This document shows positions 25,148 through 34,290 of a stretch of DNA of 39,482 bases, one piece after another; the stretch's first letter is position 1; each line of letters starts with the position of its first letter. Origin of the DNA: Blautia sp. AF19-10LB (lineage in GTDB: Bacteria > Bacillota > Clostridia > Lachnospirales > Lachnospiraceae); contig NZ_QTWS01000020.1 in the NCBI RefSeq assembly GCF_003461245.1, forward strand, positions 39,574-79,055, written 5' to 3'. The translations under genes and the position numbers were made by a program. The notes under the pieces are model-generated. The model was not told the origin of the DNA, did not search any database, and saw only the letters and a program-made list of their open reading frames with translations.

Positions 25148-25870
25148 TTACAAAAAAAGCCCTTTTAAGCCTCTTTTTTCTTCTATCATCTGATGCAATT
25201 TCCCAAGTGCTTCGCGGATTCCGCCGACTTCATCGATCAGGCCCTCCCTTACAGCTTCCTCCCCTTCCAGAAGCGTTCCGACATCTTTTACAAGCTGACT
25301 GGTATCCAGCATCAATTCTTCGAGACGTCGCTGTGACGCTCTGGAATGTGAAGCAATAAAACTGGTGATACGGTCCTGGATCTTTTCCATATTGCGGTAC
25401 GTCTGGGCAACGCCGATGAACATGCCGCTGGAACGGACCGGATGGATGACCATCGTCGCACTCGGCACGACAAAAGAATAATCCGCAGATACAGCCATCG
25501 GAACTCCGATGGAATGCCCGCCTCCGAGTACAAGAGAAACGGTAGGAACACTTAAAGACGCGATCATCTCCGCGATCGCAAGTCCTGCCTCCACATCACC
25601 GCCGACCGTGTTCAGAAGGATCAGAAGGCCCTCGATCTCCTCATCATCCTCAATCATCGCAAGTTTTGGCAGCACATGTTCATACTTGGTCGTCTTGCTC
25701 TGCGAAGGAGCCGCATCGTGCCCTTCCACCTCACCGATGATCGTCAGAAGTTCAATCTTATGATTTCTCCTGTTCTGATCCAGCGTCACCTCTCCGGTCT
25801 CTTTGATCTCTTTATTCTCCTGCTCTCTCCGGTCAAGCTCTTTCTGTTTTTCGTCATTTTTTTCGGACAT
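25148..25870 (-). CDS. ClpP-family serine protease, TepA-like
   Basis: The 240-residue protein has a charged N-terminal arm (about 1-45) and then a ClpP/crotonase-type domain. Likely catalytic residues are the Ser in GGGHSIGVPMAV, the His in TMVIHPVRSSG and the Asp in EGLIDEVGG. The sequence is much closer to Bacillus TepA (YmfB), often found beside ftsK/spoIIIE, than to housekeeping ClpP. TepA is cytoplasmic and has been linked to export and to spore protein turnover. Its ribosome site GGAGGT, six bases before the ATG, lies inside the 3' arm of the hairpin ending the yebC transcript. Confidence 0.88.
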   Translation of the reverse strand: MSEKNDEKQKELDRREQENKEIKETGEVTLDQNRRNHKIELLTIIGEVEGHDAAPSQSKTTKYEHVLPKLAMIEDDEEIEGLLILLNTVGGDVEAGLAIAEMIASLSVPTVSLVLGGGHSIGVPMAVSADYSFVVPSATMVIHPVRSSGMFIGVAQTYRNMEKIQDRITSFIASHSRASQRRLEELMLDTSQLVKDVGTLLEGEEAVREGLIDEVGGIREALGKLHQMIEEKRGLKGLFL

Positions 25871-25905
25871 AAAAATACCTCCATGTGATTGTTCATGGAG
25901 GTATT
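25871..25905 (-). terminator. Terminator of yebC overlapping the tepA ribosome site
   Basis: AATACCTCCATG (25874-25885) and CATGGAGGTATT (25894-25905) form a perfect 12-bp stem with an eight-base loop. On the minus strand the stem's last bases lead into a run of T residues right up to the ATG of the protease gene. The GGAGGT in the descending arm is that gene's ribosome site. Confidence 0.8.
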
Positions 25906-25942
25906 CTGTGTAAACATATGGATTTTTATACGTTGTACGAGA

Positions 25943-26671
25943 TCATTCGTCCCAGTTTGTCCAGACATCTGTGACGTCATCATCTTCATCGAGGAGGTCC
26001 AGAGTCTTCTGAAGGTTCTTGATATCCTTCTCGTCTGTAAGCTCTACGTATGTCTGTGGAACCATGGCAACCTGTGCCTCAAGCATCGGTACGCCAGCCT
26101 GCTCCAGTGCTTCTCTTACTGCGCTGAAATCATCCGGAGCGGTAAGTACTTCGTAGCTGTCTTCTTCTTCGCTGAAATCCTCTGCGCCTGCATCCAGTGC
26201 AGTCATCATCAGATCGTCAGCATCCATCTCACACTCTTCTTTGTCGATGATGATCTGACCTTTCTGGTCGAACATGAAGGATACACATCCCTGTGTTCCG
26301 ATGCTTCCATATCCCTTGGTGAAAGCGTTTCTTACGTTACTTGCTGTACGGTTCTTGTTGTCAGTCAGAGTCTCAACGATGATCGCAACACCGTTCGGAC
26401 CATAACCTTCATAAGTAGCATGCTCGTAGTTGTCAGCAGAATCAGCACCTGCTGCCTTCTTGATACCACGGTCGATCGTATCGTTCGGCATGTTGTTTGC
26501 TTTTGCTTTCGCGATAACATCACGAAGTTTGCTGTTGTTGTTCGGATCCGAACCGCCAGCTTTGACTGCCATAACGATTTCACGACCGATCACGGTAAAG
26601 ATCTTACCTTTTTTGGCATCATTTTTTTCTTTTTTATGCTTGATGTTCGCAAATTTTGAATGTCCTGACAT
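25943..26671 (-). CDS. yebC: YebC/PmpR family protein
   Basis: The 242-residue protein opens with [20 protein letters not shown], the highly conserved start of the family, and contains [19 protein letters not shown] and FEQK-like FDQKGQIII segments over the usual three domains. Family members were called transcription regulators; recent work ties the YeeI/YebC group to translation of proline-rich stretches. The ATG at 26671 has AAAGGAG upstream; in-frame codons before it are outside the family. It has its own promoter and terminator, so it forms a single-gene unit. Confidence 0.95.
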   Translation of the reverse strand: MSGHSKFANIKHKKEKNDAKKGKIFTVIGREIVMAVKAGGSDPNNNSKLRDVIAKAKANNMPNDTIDRGIKKAAGADSADNYEHATYEGYGPNGVAIIVETLTDNKNRTASNVRNAFTKGYGSIGTQGCVSFMFDQKGQIIIDKEECEMDADDLMMTALDAGAEDFSEEEDSYEVLTAPDDFSAVREALEQAGVPMLEAQVAMVPQTYVELTDEKDIKNLQKTLDLLDEDDDVTDVWTNWDE

Positions 26672-26749
26672 TTCTCTCGTTCTCCTTTTGTTTCTTATCT
26701 TTTTGTAAACCCTGCTAAAAAGCCGGTAAACCTGCATAATTACTGATAA

Positions 26750-26778
26750 AATATAGCACTTTCCTTCGGATTCGTCAA
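26750..26778 (-). promoter_or_regulatory. Promoter of yebC
   Basis: On the minus strand TTGACG (26773-26778) and TATATT (26750-26755) are 17 bp apart, just past the mazF stop at 26789, with a leader of about 70 bases. Confidence 0.65.
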
Positions 26779-26788
26779 GAATAACTGC

Positions 26789-27136
26789 TCAAAAAGTAAG
26801 CTCCAGGCTGATTTCCAGCGCATGGTTCACCTTATCAAGCATCGCCTGGTCAAGATGACAGACTTTATCCTTGAGTCTCCGCTTGTCGATCGTCCGCAGT
26901 TGTTCCAGAAGGATCACCGAATCCCTCTCAATGCCATACGCAGACGCATCGATCTCTATATGTGTCGGCAGCTTCGCCTTGTTCATCTTTGATGTAATTG
27001 CTGCACAGATCACAGTCGGGCTGTGCCGGTTGCCGACATCATTCTGAATGATCAGCACCGGACGGATCCCGCCCTGCTCGCTTCCGACCACAGGCCGCAG
27101 ATCTGCATAAAAGATATCCCCTCTTTTAATTACCAC
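26789..27136 (-). CDS. mazF: MazF/EndoA-type mRNA interferase without adjacent antitoxin
   Basis: The 115-residue toxin-type endoribonuclease has the family core [29 protein letters not shown] and the RTIDKRRL segment that supports catalysis. It is very close in type to B. subtilis NdoA, which cuts single-stranded RNA at UACAU. The start is likely GTG 27136, ten bases after GGAG; the in-frame GTG three codons earlier is too near that site. In Bacillus the order is alr, ndoAI (antitoxin), ndoA. Here only about 120 bases lie between alr and this gene, and no antitoxin frame fits. Its antidote may be elsewhere. Confidence 0.93.
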   Translation of the reverse strand: MVIKRGDIFYADLRPVVGSEQGGIRPVLIIQNDVGNRHSPTVICAAITSKMNKAKLPTHIEIDASAYGIERDSVILLEQLRTIDKRRLKDKVCHLDQAMLDKVNHALEISLELTF

Positions 27137-27255
27137 ACAATTCACACTCCGATTCTTCTGTTACTGTCTGTTTATGACAGTTCCATTCTTTTTCTCAGAA
27201 ATTAGTATTTCCATTTTTTTCTCGTGTATACATGTGTGGTATTTTACGCTGTTTT

Positions 27256-28422
27256 CTAGTTAAAGAAGGTCAGCTCTCCCCATTCTTTGCCGTCTTTGAT
27301 GTAGACTCTCGGCACTCGTTTGCTGATATCACAGGCAAATTCATAGGAAAAACGTCCGGAAAGATCACCAAACTTCTCAATGCTTATGAACTCCTTGCCG
27401 TCTTTTCCGATCAGAGTCACTTCATCTCCGGTCTTTGCGTCCGGGATCTTTGTGATATCTACCATGAACTGATCCATGCAGACTCTTCCAAGGATCGGTG
27501 CCTTTTTGCCGTGGATCAGAACCCATCCCTTATTGGAAAGAGAACGCGGATAGCCGTCTGCGTATCCCACCGGGATCGTTGCGACTTTCATTTCTTTCTT
27601 GGCAGTAAACGTTCCGCCATAGCTGAACGCCGCTCCTGGTTCCACGGTTTTGATGTAAGAAATATGGCTCTTGAGTTCCATTGCCGGGATCAGTTTCACG
27701 ATATCTCTCTCCACTTCATTGGAAGGATAGATTCCATAGATCGTAATACCCGCACGGACTGCATTTAAGTTTGCCTCCGGCACACGGATGATCCCTGCGC
27801 TGTTAGAGCAGTGCTTCATCGGGATCTGAATGCCTGCATCCTCCAGAAGTTTTGCAAAATTCAGATAACGGTTAAGCTGGTCGATCGCCGGGCTTCTGTC
27901 TGTCTCGTCTGCTCTTGCAAAATGAGTGAACATTCCCTCGATCTTCAGATTTGGAAGCTGGGAGATCTTTTTGATCTCTTCGACACTTTCCTGTCTGTCT
28001 GCAAATCCAATACGGCTCATACCGGTATCAAGACCGATATGGATATGTACATCTCTTCCCTGACGCTGCGCTTCTTCTGAAAGTTTCTGTGCCATCTCAT
28101 AGGTGCAGACAGTTAAACGGATCTCCTTTGCGATCATTTGTGTGAAATATTCTTCAAAAACGATTCCAAGGATCAGAATCGGTTTTTTCACACCAAAGGT
28201 ACGAAGCTGCAATGCTTCCTCCGGTGTCGCAACTGCAAATCCCCAGATATAGTCATAGTCTTCGATCAGACGTGCGATCGCCTCTGCGCCATGTCCATAT
28301 CCGTCTGCCTTGATGACAGCAACGATCTTGGTACCCTTGGCAATGTTTTTCTTCATCTCTGCAAAGTTATGTGCGATCGCATCCAGGGATACGACGGCCT
28401 TTACTCTTTCGAATTTTTTCAT
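27256..28422 (-). CDS. alr: Alanine racemase
   Basis: The 388-residue PLP enzyme makes D-alanine for peptidoglycan. The PLP lysine lies in VAVIKADGYGHGA (about residue 36), and the second catalytic residue, Tyr, in AAFSYGGTF (about 265). GLDTGMSRIGF and NAVRAGITIYGIYPS are typical. The ATG at 28422 is preceded by AAGGAGA. It sits between the NAD(P)HX repair enzyme and mazF on the same strand, with gaps of 57 and about 120 bases, so the three are probably co-transcribed. Confidence 0.97.
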   Translation of the reverse strand: MKKFERVKAVVSLDAIAHNFAEMKKNIAKGTKIVAVIKADGYGHGAEAIARLIEDYDYIWGFAVATPEEALQLRTFGVKKPILILGIVFEEYFTQMIAKEIRLTVCTYEMAQKLSEEAQRQGRDVHIHIGLDTGMSRIGFADRQESVEEIKKISQLPNLKIEGMFTHFARADETDRSPAIDQLNRYLNFAKLLEDAGIQIPMKHCSNSAGIIRVPEANLNAVRAGITIYGIYPSNEVERDIVKLIPAMELKSHISYIKTVEPGAAFSYGGTFTAKKEMKVATIPVGYADGYPRSLSNKGWVLIHGKKAPILGRVCMDQFMVDITKIPDAKTGDEVTLIGKDGKEFISIEKFGDLSGRFSYEFACDISKRVPRVYIKDGKEWGELTFFN

Positions 28423-28479
28423 GATCTTTATCTCCTTACTGCGTAAAGCAATTATTTTTATCTGGATTTTTGAAACTTA

Positions 28480-30072
28480 TCAGAGTTCCTGCATAGTTTC
28501 TCTGTCTTTAAGAACTTTCGCCGCTGCCCGCGCAATGTCTCCGGCTTTCATTCCGTAAGTGCCTTTTTCCTCGACAGCCTTATCTCCTGCCAGCCCGTGA
28601 AGGAATACGCCAAAAGCCGCCTGCTCTGCCAGATCCACCGTATTCTCCGGATCTGAACGGAATGCACACAGAACCCCTGCCAGGATCCCCGACAGGACAT
28701 CCCCGCTTCCCGCAGTCGCCATTCCTGGATTCCCGCTTTGATTGATCCAGCAAAAATCCCTCTTCGGATCTGCAACAACAGTCACTGCATCTTTGAGCAC
28801 ACAGACCACGCCATTTTCCCTTGCAAAATTCGATGCTGTCCAAATGAGATTTTGCTGAATTTCCGGTATGGAGAGTGCCCGATCCGCTGCTTCTGAAAAC
28901 AATCCGCTATTTTTAGAAGTCATAAAATTTTCACTCAGCCGACTCGTCTCGCCAAGATGCGGAGTACAGATCACCTGACTGTGCTGAAGATATTTCTTCC
29001 ACTCCGGATGTTTCGAGAGCAGGTTCAGTCCATCCGCATCCATGATCACAGGTTTCCCCATTCTCTGCGCATGGGCAAGATAAAATTCTGTTTTCCGTGC
29101 ACTTTTCTCAGACTGTCCAAGTCCTGGTCCGATCACCACAATGTCGCACCAGTGCATTGCATTAACCCATGCTTCGTTGCCGCCAGCATCATCTGCAAAC
29201 ATCGCCTCCGGAAGAAGCGTCTGCAGTGGAATGCGATTCTCCTCATCCGTCAGGATCTTGACCATCCCGGCTCCGGCAGCGAAGGCGCCCTCTGCACAGA
29301 GATACGCTGCCCCGCACATTCCTTTGCTTCCGGCAACGACAAGAACCTTGCCAAACGTACCCTTGTTCCCATTCGCGGCGCGCAGAGGAAGCTTCTGGAG
29401 ATCTTTTTTCTCAAGTGCCGCTTTCCGTGTCGGAAGATCCGGATTCTCGTAGATGCCGACATCTGCTACAACAATTTTTCCCGCAAAATTTTTGCCTGGA
29501 TAAAAACACAAGCCTGTTTTACAGAATGCAAACGTCACCGTCAGATCCGCACGAAATGCGATTCCAAGCTCTCTGCCCGTGTTGCTGCATACCCCGGACG
29601 GCAGATCTACCGCCACTTTCCATGCAGAAACCTCGTTCAAAGCCTGAATGACTTCTCTGTATTTTCCTTCGATCGAGCGGTCAAGCCCAACGCCGAAGAT
29701 GGCATCTACTATAGTAGTATATTCTCCTGCTGCCAGGTTATTCACCAGAGGAACCTGATAATTCTCTGCGATCTTAAGCTGGCGGCGTGTTTCCTTTGTG
29801 CGGTGATCCGGATTTCCGAGCATATAGATTTCCGCGTTATATCCATGCAGATGCAGGATCCTGGCGATTGCGACTCCGTCTCCGCCGTTGTTCCCGCCTC
29901 CGCAGACGCACAAGATCCGCTGTTTCTGTGACATTTCCGCAAAATGTCCTTCCATTGCATCCACAACAGCCAGTGCCGCCCGTTCCATCAGCACACAGGA
30001 CGGAACTCCCATTCCGGTAATGGTGCAGCCATCCAGTGCTTTCATTTCCGATCCGCCTACAATTCGTTTCAT
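28480..30072 (-). CDS. nnrD: Bifunctional NAD(P)H-hydrate epimerase and ADP-dependent dehydratase
   Basis: The 530-residue repair enzyme restores NAD(P)H from its hydrated, damaged form. The N-terminal half is the epimerase (MERAALAV, CVCGGGNNGGDGVAIAR, VDAIFGVGLDR). The C-terminal half is the ADP-dependent dehydratase with a ribokinase-like fold (GNKGTFGKVLVVAGSKG, DADGLNLL, TPHLGETSRL, ATAGSGDVLSGILAG). The ATG at 30072 follows GAGGAG; the upstream in-frame start lacks such a site. It is located just after rex and before alr. Confidence 0.95.
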   Translation of the reverse strand: MKRIVGGSEMKALDGCTITGMGVPSCVLMERAALAVVDAMEGHFAEMSQKQRILCVCGGGNNGGDGVAIARILHLHGYNAEIYMLGNPDHRTKETRRQLKIAENYQVPLVNNLAAGEYTTIVDAIFGVGLDRSIEGKYREVIQALNEVSAWKVAVDLPSGVCSNTGRELGIAFRADLTVTFAFCKTGLCFYPGKNFAGKIVVADVGIYENPDLPTRKAALEKKDLQKLPLRAANGNKGTFGKVLVVAGSKGMCGAAYLCAEGAFAAGAGMVKILTDEENRIPLQTLLPEAMFADDAGGNEAWVNAMHWCDIVVIGPGLGQSEKSARKTEFYLAHAQRMGKPVIMDADGLNLLSKHPEWKKYLQHSQVICTPHLGETSRLSENFMTSKNSGLFSEAADRALSIPEIQQNLIWTASNFARENGVVCVLKDAVTVVADPKRDFCWINQSGNPGMATAGSGDVLSGILAGVLCAFRSDPENTVDLAEQAAFGVFLHGLAGDKAVEEKGTYGMKAGDIARAAAKVLKDRETMQEL

Positions 30073-30103
30073 CTGATATCTCCTCGATATACGATACAAA
30101 GCA

Positions 30104-30150
30104 AAAAGCTGTTACGCAGCCGCCTTCATTAAGGAGCCGGGTAACAGCCT
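30104..30150 (-). terminator. Terminator of rex
   Basis: On the minus strand GCTGTTAC (30141-30148) pairs with GTAACAGC (30109-30116), with inner GGC/GCC pairing, followed by a T-run at 30104-30108. It is 16 bases past the rex stop. Confidence 0.75.
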
Positions 30151-30165
30151 CTTGCTGTCCTCATG

Positions 30166-30822
30166 TTATGATTGCTGCTCTTCCACGTGTTCCTGACGAT
30201 ATTGACTGAGATTGTAAGATAACGTCATCAGACTCTCAGAAAGATGTACGTTCTCTACAATGACATCCTCCGGAGTCTCCAGATCGATATGTGCAAAATT
30301 CCAGATTGCCTTGATACCATTCTCGATCAGGATATCTGCCATATCCTTCGCCTTGTTCTTCGGCAGTGTGAGGATCGCAATCTCAATATTCTTCTCTCTG
30401 AGGAAGAATGGGAGATTACTGATCATCTGGATCTCAATTCCACGGACCGCGATGCCCTCCAGTACCGGATTGACATCAAAAATCCCTTCCAGCTTAAAAC
30501 CACGTTTTTCAAAGTCAACGTAATTGGCAAGTGCCTGTCCAAGATTACCGGCACCGATGATGATCATCGGATGTACCTCATCCAGTCCAAGGATCTTACC
30601 GATTTCTGTATAGAGATATTTCACATTATAACCGTATCCCTGCTGCCCAAATCCTCCAAAATTATTCAAATCCTGGCGGATCTGCGATGCTGTGACACGC
30701 ATTTTCTTACTAAGATCATTGGAAGATATACGTTCAACATTGTCTTCCAGTAACTCGCCAAGATAGCGATAATACCGGGGCAGTCTCTTAATTACAGCTT
30801 TTGATATCTGTTTTGCTTCCAC
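30166..30822 (-). CDS. rex: Redox-sensing transcriptional repressor Rex
   Basis: The 218-residue repressor binds DNA when the NADH/NAD ratio is low and lets go when NADH rises, controlling fermentation genes. It has an N-terminal winged helix (KAVIKRLPRYYRYLGEL, then RVTASQIRQDLNNFGGFGQQGYGY) and a Rossmann NAD domain (IIGAGNLGQALANY, then FDVNP). The start is GTG 30822 with AAGGAGGGG upstream. A near-perfect promoter stands upstream. In B. subtilis rex (ydiH) is also near the ABC-F gene ydiF, which is divergent here. Confidence 0.97.
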   Translation of the reverse strand: MEAKQISKAVIKRLPRYYRYLGELLEDNVERISSNDLSKKMRVTASQIRQDLNNFGGFGQQGYGYNVKYLYTEIGKILGLDEVHPMIIIGAGNLGQALANYVDFEKRGFKLEGIFDVNPVLEGIAVRGIEIQMISNLPFFLREKNIEIAILTLPKNKAKDMADILIENGIKAIWNFAHIDLETPEDVIVENVHLSESLMTLSYNLSQYRQEHVEEQQS

Positions 30823-30851
30823 CGTTGTCCCCTCCTTATACTTTCCTGTTA

Positions 30852-30880
30852 ATTATACCGAAATGTTATTTTATTGTCAA
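30852..30880 (-). promoter_or_regulatory. Perfect-consensus promoter of rex
   Basis: On the minus strand TTGACA (30875-30880) and TATAAT (30852-30857) are 17 bp apart, giving a short leader of about 25 bases. Confidence 0.8.
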
Positions 30881-30920
30881 TCAATGTTGTCAAATCTATA
30901 CAATTTTTGAGGAAATTTCC

Positions 30921-30949
30921 TTTACAAAGCCATCATTTAACCTTATAAT
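30921..30949 (+). promoter_or_regulatory. Promoter of the ABC-F gene
   Basis: TTTACA (30921-30926) and TATAAT (30944-30949) are 17 bp apart; transcription would start about 25 bases before the ATG at 30981. It is back-to-back with the rex promoter. Confidence 0.8.
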
Positions 30950-30980
30950 CATAGCGTATATTGACTTTGGAGGAATATTT

Positions 30981-32903
30981 ATGATTTTATCGTGTCAGGG
31001 CATCAGCAAATCTTTTGGCGAAAAAGTCATTTTGAACGATGCCTCATTTCATATAGAAGAGCGTGAAAAAGCCGCTCTCATCGGCAACAACGGAGCAGGT
31101 AAGACAACCCTTCTCCGTATTATAATGAATGAAATTTCTGCGGATTCCGGTCAGGTCGTTCTGATGAAGGACAAGAAGATCGGTTATCTCGCACAGTATC
31201 AGGATGTCAGCGGACACCGCACCGTCTATGAAGAACTGCTCACAACCAAGCAGTACATCATCGACATGGAAGACCGCATGCGTGCGATCGAAGTCCAGAT
31301 GAAAAACGCTTCCGGTGAGGAACTTGACCGTCTGATGAACACCTACACCCGCCTGACCCACGAATTTGAGCTGGAAAACGGCTATGCCTACAAGAGCGAG
31401 CTGATGGGTGTCCTCAAGGGTCTTGGCTTTACGGACGAAGATTTTGCCAAACAGGTCGAAACCCTCTCCGGTGGACAGAAGACCCGTGTCGCTCTTGGTA
31501 AACTCCTGATCTCCAAGCCGGACATTCTTCTCCTCGATGAGCCGACCAACCACCTCGACATGGAGAGTATTTCCTGGCTGGAAACTTATCTTCTGAATTA
31601 TCCGGGTGCTGTATTTATCGTCTCCCATGACCGTTATTTCCTTGATAAAGTTGTAACGAAGGTCATTGAGATTGATGCCGCCCAGGTCCGCATGTACAGT
31701 GGCAATTACTCCGCTTACGCCGAAAAGAAAGCACAGCTTCGTGACGCACAGTACAAGGCTTACCTTAACCAGCAGAGAGACATCAAGCATCAGGAAGCCG
31801 TCATCGTCAAGCTGAAATCCTTCAACCGTGAGAAATCCATCCGCCGCGCAGAAAGCCGTGAAAAAATGCTCGGTAAGATCCAGCGGATCGAGAAACCGAC
31901 CGAGGTTCAGAGCCAGATGCGGCTTTCTCTGGAACCGAGAGTTGTCAGTGGAAACGATGTTCTCACGGTAGAAGAACTTTCCAAGAGCTTTCCGGAGCAG
32001 ACACTTTTTACCGATATCTCTTTCCAGATCAAGCGTGGTGAGCGCGTTGCCCTGATCGGAAACAACGGTACCGGCAAGACGACCATGCTCAAGATCCTCA
32101 ACGATCTTATCCCGGCAGACTCAGGAACTTTTTCCCTGGGCTCCAAGGTTCAGATCGGATATTATGACCAGGAACACCATGTACTCCACGCGGAGAAGAC
32201 GATCTTTGAGGAAATTTCCGATACTTACCCGACACTTACCGAGACAGAGATTCGAAACATGCTCGCCGCCTTCCTCTTTACCGGTGATGATGTTTTCAAA
32301 GTGATCTCCTCTCTCTCCGGTGGTGAGCGCGGCCGTGTTTCCCTCGCGAAGCTGATGCTCTCCGAGGCAAACTTCCTGATCCTCGATGAGCCGACCAACC
32401 ACCTTGATATCGCTTCCAAAGAAATCCTCGAAGAAGCGCTGAACAGTTACACCGGTACGGTCTTTTATGTTTCTCATGACCGATATTTCATCAACCAGAC
32501 CGCGACCAGGATCCTGGAACTGACCAATCAGGCCGTTGTCAACTATATCGGTGATTACGATTACTACCTTGAGAAAAAAGAAGAACTCACTGAGAAATAC
32601 GCTCCGGTGCAGCAGGAAACTGTAACTGTGCAGGAAACCGCACCAGCCACAGCATCTGAAGGAAAGCTCACCTGGCAGCAGCAGAAAGAAGAACAGGCAC
32701 GTAAGCGTAAGCAAGAAGCAGAACTTAAGAAAACGGAAGCGCGGATCGAAGAACTCGAAACCCGCGATAAAGAAATCGATGAAACACTGGTTCTCCCGGA
32801 TGTCTGCACCAACGTCGGACGCTGTGCAGAACTCAGCCGCGAAAAAGACAAAATCCAACAAGAACTTGAAGAACTCTACGAAAAATGGGAAACCCTGGCG
32901 TAA
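30981..32903 (+). CDS. ABC-F family ATP-binding protein (YdiF-like)
   Basis: The 640-residue soluble protein has two ATPase cassettes and no membrane helices, as in ribosome-acting ABC-F proteins. Cassette 1: GNNGAGKTTLLR (about 34), LSGGQKTRVALGK (about 162), LLLDEPTNHLD. A linker of about 80 residues (P-site tRNA interaction motif, charged, coiled coil) separates it from cassette 2: GNNGTGKTTMLK (about 360), LSGGERGRVSLAK (about 446), LILDEPTNHLD. A C-terminal coiled coil follows from about 570. The ATG at 30981 has GGAGGAAT upstream; the frame is open further up but through the promoter. Such proteins assist translation or protect from ribosome-targeting drugs; the sequence does not decide which. 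Its last codons form half of a terminator. Confidence 0.95.
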   Translation: MILSCQGISKSFGEKVILNDASFHIEEREKAALIGNNGAGKTTLLRIIMNEISADSGQVVLMKDKKIGYLAQYQDVSGHRTVYEELLTTKQYIIDMEDRMRAIEVQMKNASGEELDRLMNTYTRLTHEFELENGYAYKSELMGVLKGLGFTDEDFAKQVETLSGGQKTRVALGKLLISKPDILLLDEPTNHLDMESISWLETYLLNYPGAVFIVSHDRYFLDKVVTKVIEIDAAQVRMYSGNYSAYAEKKAQLRDAQYKAYLNQQRDIKHQEAVIVKLKSFNREKSIRRAESREKMLGKIQRIEKPTEVQSQMRLSLEPRVVSGNDVLTVEELSKSFPEQTLFTDISFQIKRGERVALIGNNGTGKTTMLKILNDLIPADSGTFSLGSKVQIGYYDQEHHVLHAEKTIFEEISDTYPTLTETEIRNMLAAFLFTGDDVFKVISSLSGGERGRVSLAKLMLSEANFLILDEPTNHLDIASKEILEEALNSYTGTVFYVSHDRYFINQTATRILELTNQAVVNYIGDYDYYLEKKEELTEKYAPVQQETVTVQETAPATASEGKLTWQQQKEEQARKRKQEAELKKTEARIEELETRDKEIDETLVLPDVCTNVGRCAELSREKDKIQQELEELYEKWETLA

Positions 32904-32929
32904 TGCCTTGGGTTTCCCATTTTTATTTT
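32881..32929. terminator. Bidirectional terminator overlapping the ABC-F stop
   Basis: A perfect 15-bp inverted repeat (32881-32895 and 32910-32924) has A-runs and T-runs at its ends, so it can serve both the ABC-F gene (plus) and the icd gene (minus). The left arm lies inside the ABC-F coding sequence. Confidence 0.85.
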
Positions 32930-32945
32930 TTGATGTATTTTTAAA

Positions 32946-34154
32946 TTAAAGTAATGTATCCAGAGTCTCTCTGATCGCAAGGATAAACTGCTCGCTGTTC
33001 AGTACGGTCGGATTCTCAATGCTGGTGATCAGTGCCAGGTCTTTGGTCATCTTTCCGGATTCGATGGTGGAAAGAGTTGCTTCTTCCAGTTTGTCTGCGA
33101 ACTGTGCAAGTTCCTGATTTCCATCGAGTTCCCCACGTTTGCGTAGTGCTCCTGTCCATGCAAAGATGGTTGCAACGGAGTTTGTGGAAGTCTCGCCGCC
33201 CTCCAGATGACGATAATAATGTCTCTGTACCGTTCCGTGAGCAGCTTCATACTCATAGTATCCGTTCGGAGAAACAAGAACAGATGTCATCATCGCAAGA
33301 GAACCAAATGCAGAAGATACCATATCACTCATAACATCTCCATCGTAGTTCTTGCATGCCCAGATAAATCCACCCTCTGCTTTCATGACACGGGCTACGA
33401 TATCATCGATCAGGCTGTAGAAGTAAGTAAGACCTGCTTCCTCGAATTTCTCCTTGAACTCATTGTCAAATACTGTCTGGAAGACCTGTTTAAATTTGGC
33501 ATCGTAAGTCTTGGAAATGGTATCCTTCGCGCCAAACCATACATCCTGCTTGGTATCCAGTGCATAGTTGAAGCAGCTTCTTGCAAAACTCTCAATAGAA
33601 GCTTCCATGTTGTGCATACCCATGGCAACTCCCGGAGCCTTGAATTCCTGTACCAGAGCACGTTTCTCTTCTCCATCCTCGGAAGTATAGACAAGCTCTA
33701 CTTTACCCGGTTTGTCAACGTACATCTCTGTGTTCTTGTAAATGTCCCCATATGCGTGACGTGCAAGAGTGATCGGTTTCTTCCAGTTGCGTACGCATGG
33801 CTCGATTCCCTTTACTACGATCGGGGCACGGAATACAGTTCCGTCCAGAATCGCACGGATTGTTCCGTTCGGGCTCTTGTACATTTTCTTGAGGTCGTAT
33901 TCTTCCATACGTGCGTGGTTTGGAGTGATGGTCGCACATTTAACTGCAACACCATATTTCTTGGTTGCTTCTGCTGCATCGATGGTTACCTGGTCATCGG
34001 TATCATTGCGGTGTGCAAGACCAAGGTCATAGTATTCTGTATTCAGATCAATATACGGAAGTAATAATTCGTCCTTGATCATCTTCCAGAGAATTCTGGT
34101 CATCTCATCTCCGTCCATTTCGACTAACGGCGTTGTCATCTGAATTTTTGTCAT
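32946..34154 (-). CDS. icd: NADP-dependent isocitrate dehydrogenase, eukaryote-like type
   Basis: The 402-residue enzyme oxidises isocitrate to 2-oxoglutarate, yielding NADPH. The sequence is of the eukaryotic-type homodimer (subfamily II), not the E. coli type: [55 protein letters not shown], and the C-terminal [12 protein letters not shown] and [14 protein letters not shown] (substrate and NADP binding). The ATG at 34154 has AGAGGAGAA upstream; earlier in-frame codons extend through the promoter. It has its own promoter and ends at a bidirectional terminator. Confidence 0.96.
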   Translation of the reverse strand: MTKIQMTTPLVEMDGDEMTRILWKMIKDELLLPYIDLNTEYYDLGLAHRNDTDDQVTIDAAEATKKYGVAVKCATITPNHARMEEYDLKKMYKSPNGTIRAILDGTVFRAPIVVKGIEPCVRNWKKPITLARHAYGDIYKNTEMYVDKPGKVELVYTSEDGEEKRALVQEFKAPGVAMGMHNMEASIESFARSCFNYALDTKQDVWFGAKDTISKTYDAKFKQVFQTVFDNEFKEKFEEAGLTYFYSLIDDIVARVMKAEGGFIWACKNYDGDVMSDMVSSAFGSLAMMTSVLVSPNGYYEYEAAHGTVQRHYYRHLEGGETSTNSVATIFAWTGALRKRGELDGNQELAQFADKLEEATLSTIESGKMTKDLALITSIENPTVLNSEQFILAIRETLDTLL

Positions 34155-34215
34155 AATGTTCTCCTCTCTGCATATCACTGGTTTGCTGTCGCTATTTACA
34201 GCAACGATTTGTTCC

Positions 34216-34244
34216 ATTGTAACGAAAAAAATCATTCCCGTCAA
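34216..34244 (-). promoter_or_regulatory. Promoter of icd
   Basis: On the minus strand TTGACG (34239-34244) and TACAAT (34216-34221) are exactly 17 bp apart, with a leader of about 55 bases. Confidence 0.7.
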
Positions 34245-34290
34245 TACTTTCAGGCTTTACCAAAGTAAATTCTGCGAATTTTCCTGAAAA

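Noticed and set aside
30823..30980. Possible Rex operator between rex and the ABC-F gene (two TTGTCAA words 13 bp apart)
   Set aside because: The words are direct repeats, not the inverted TTGTTAA...TTAACAA type expected for Rex, and one is part of the rex -35 element.
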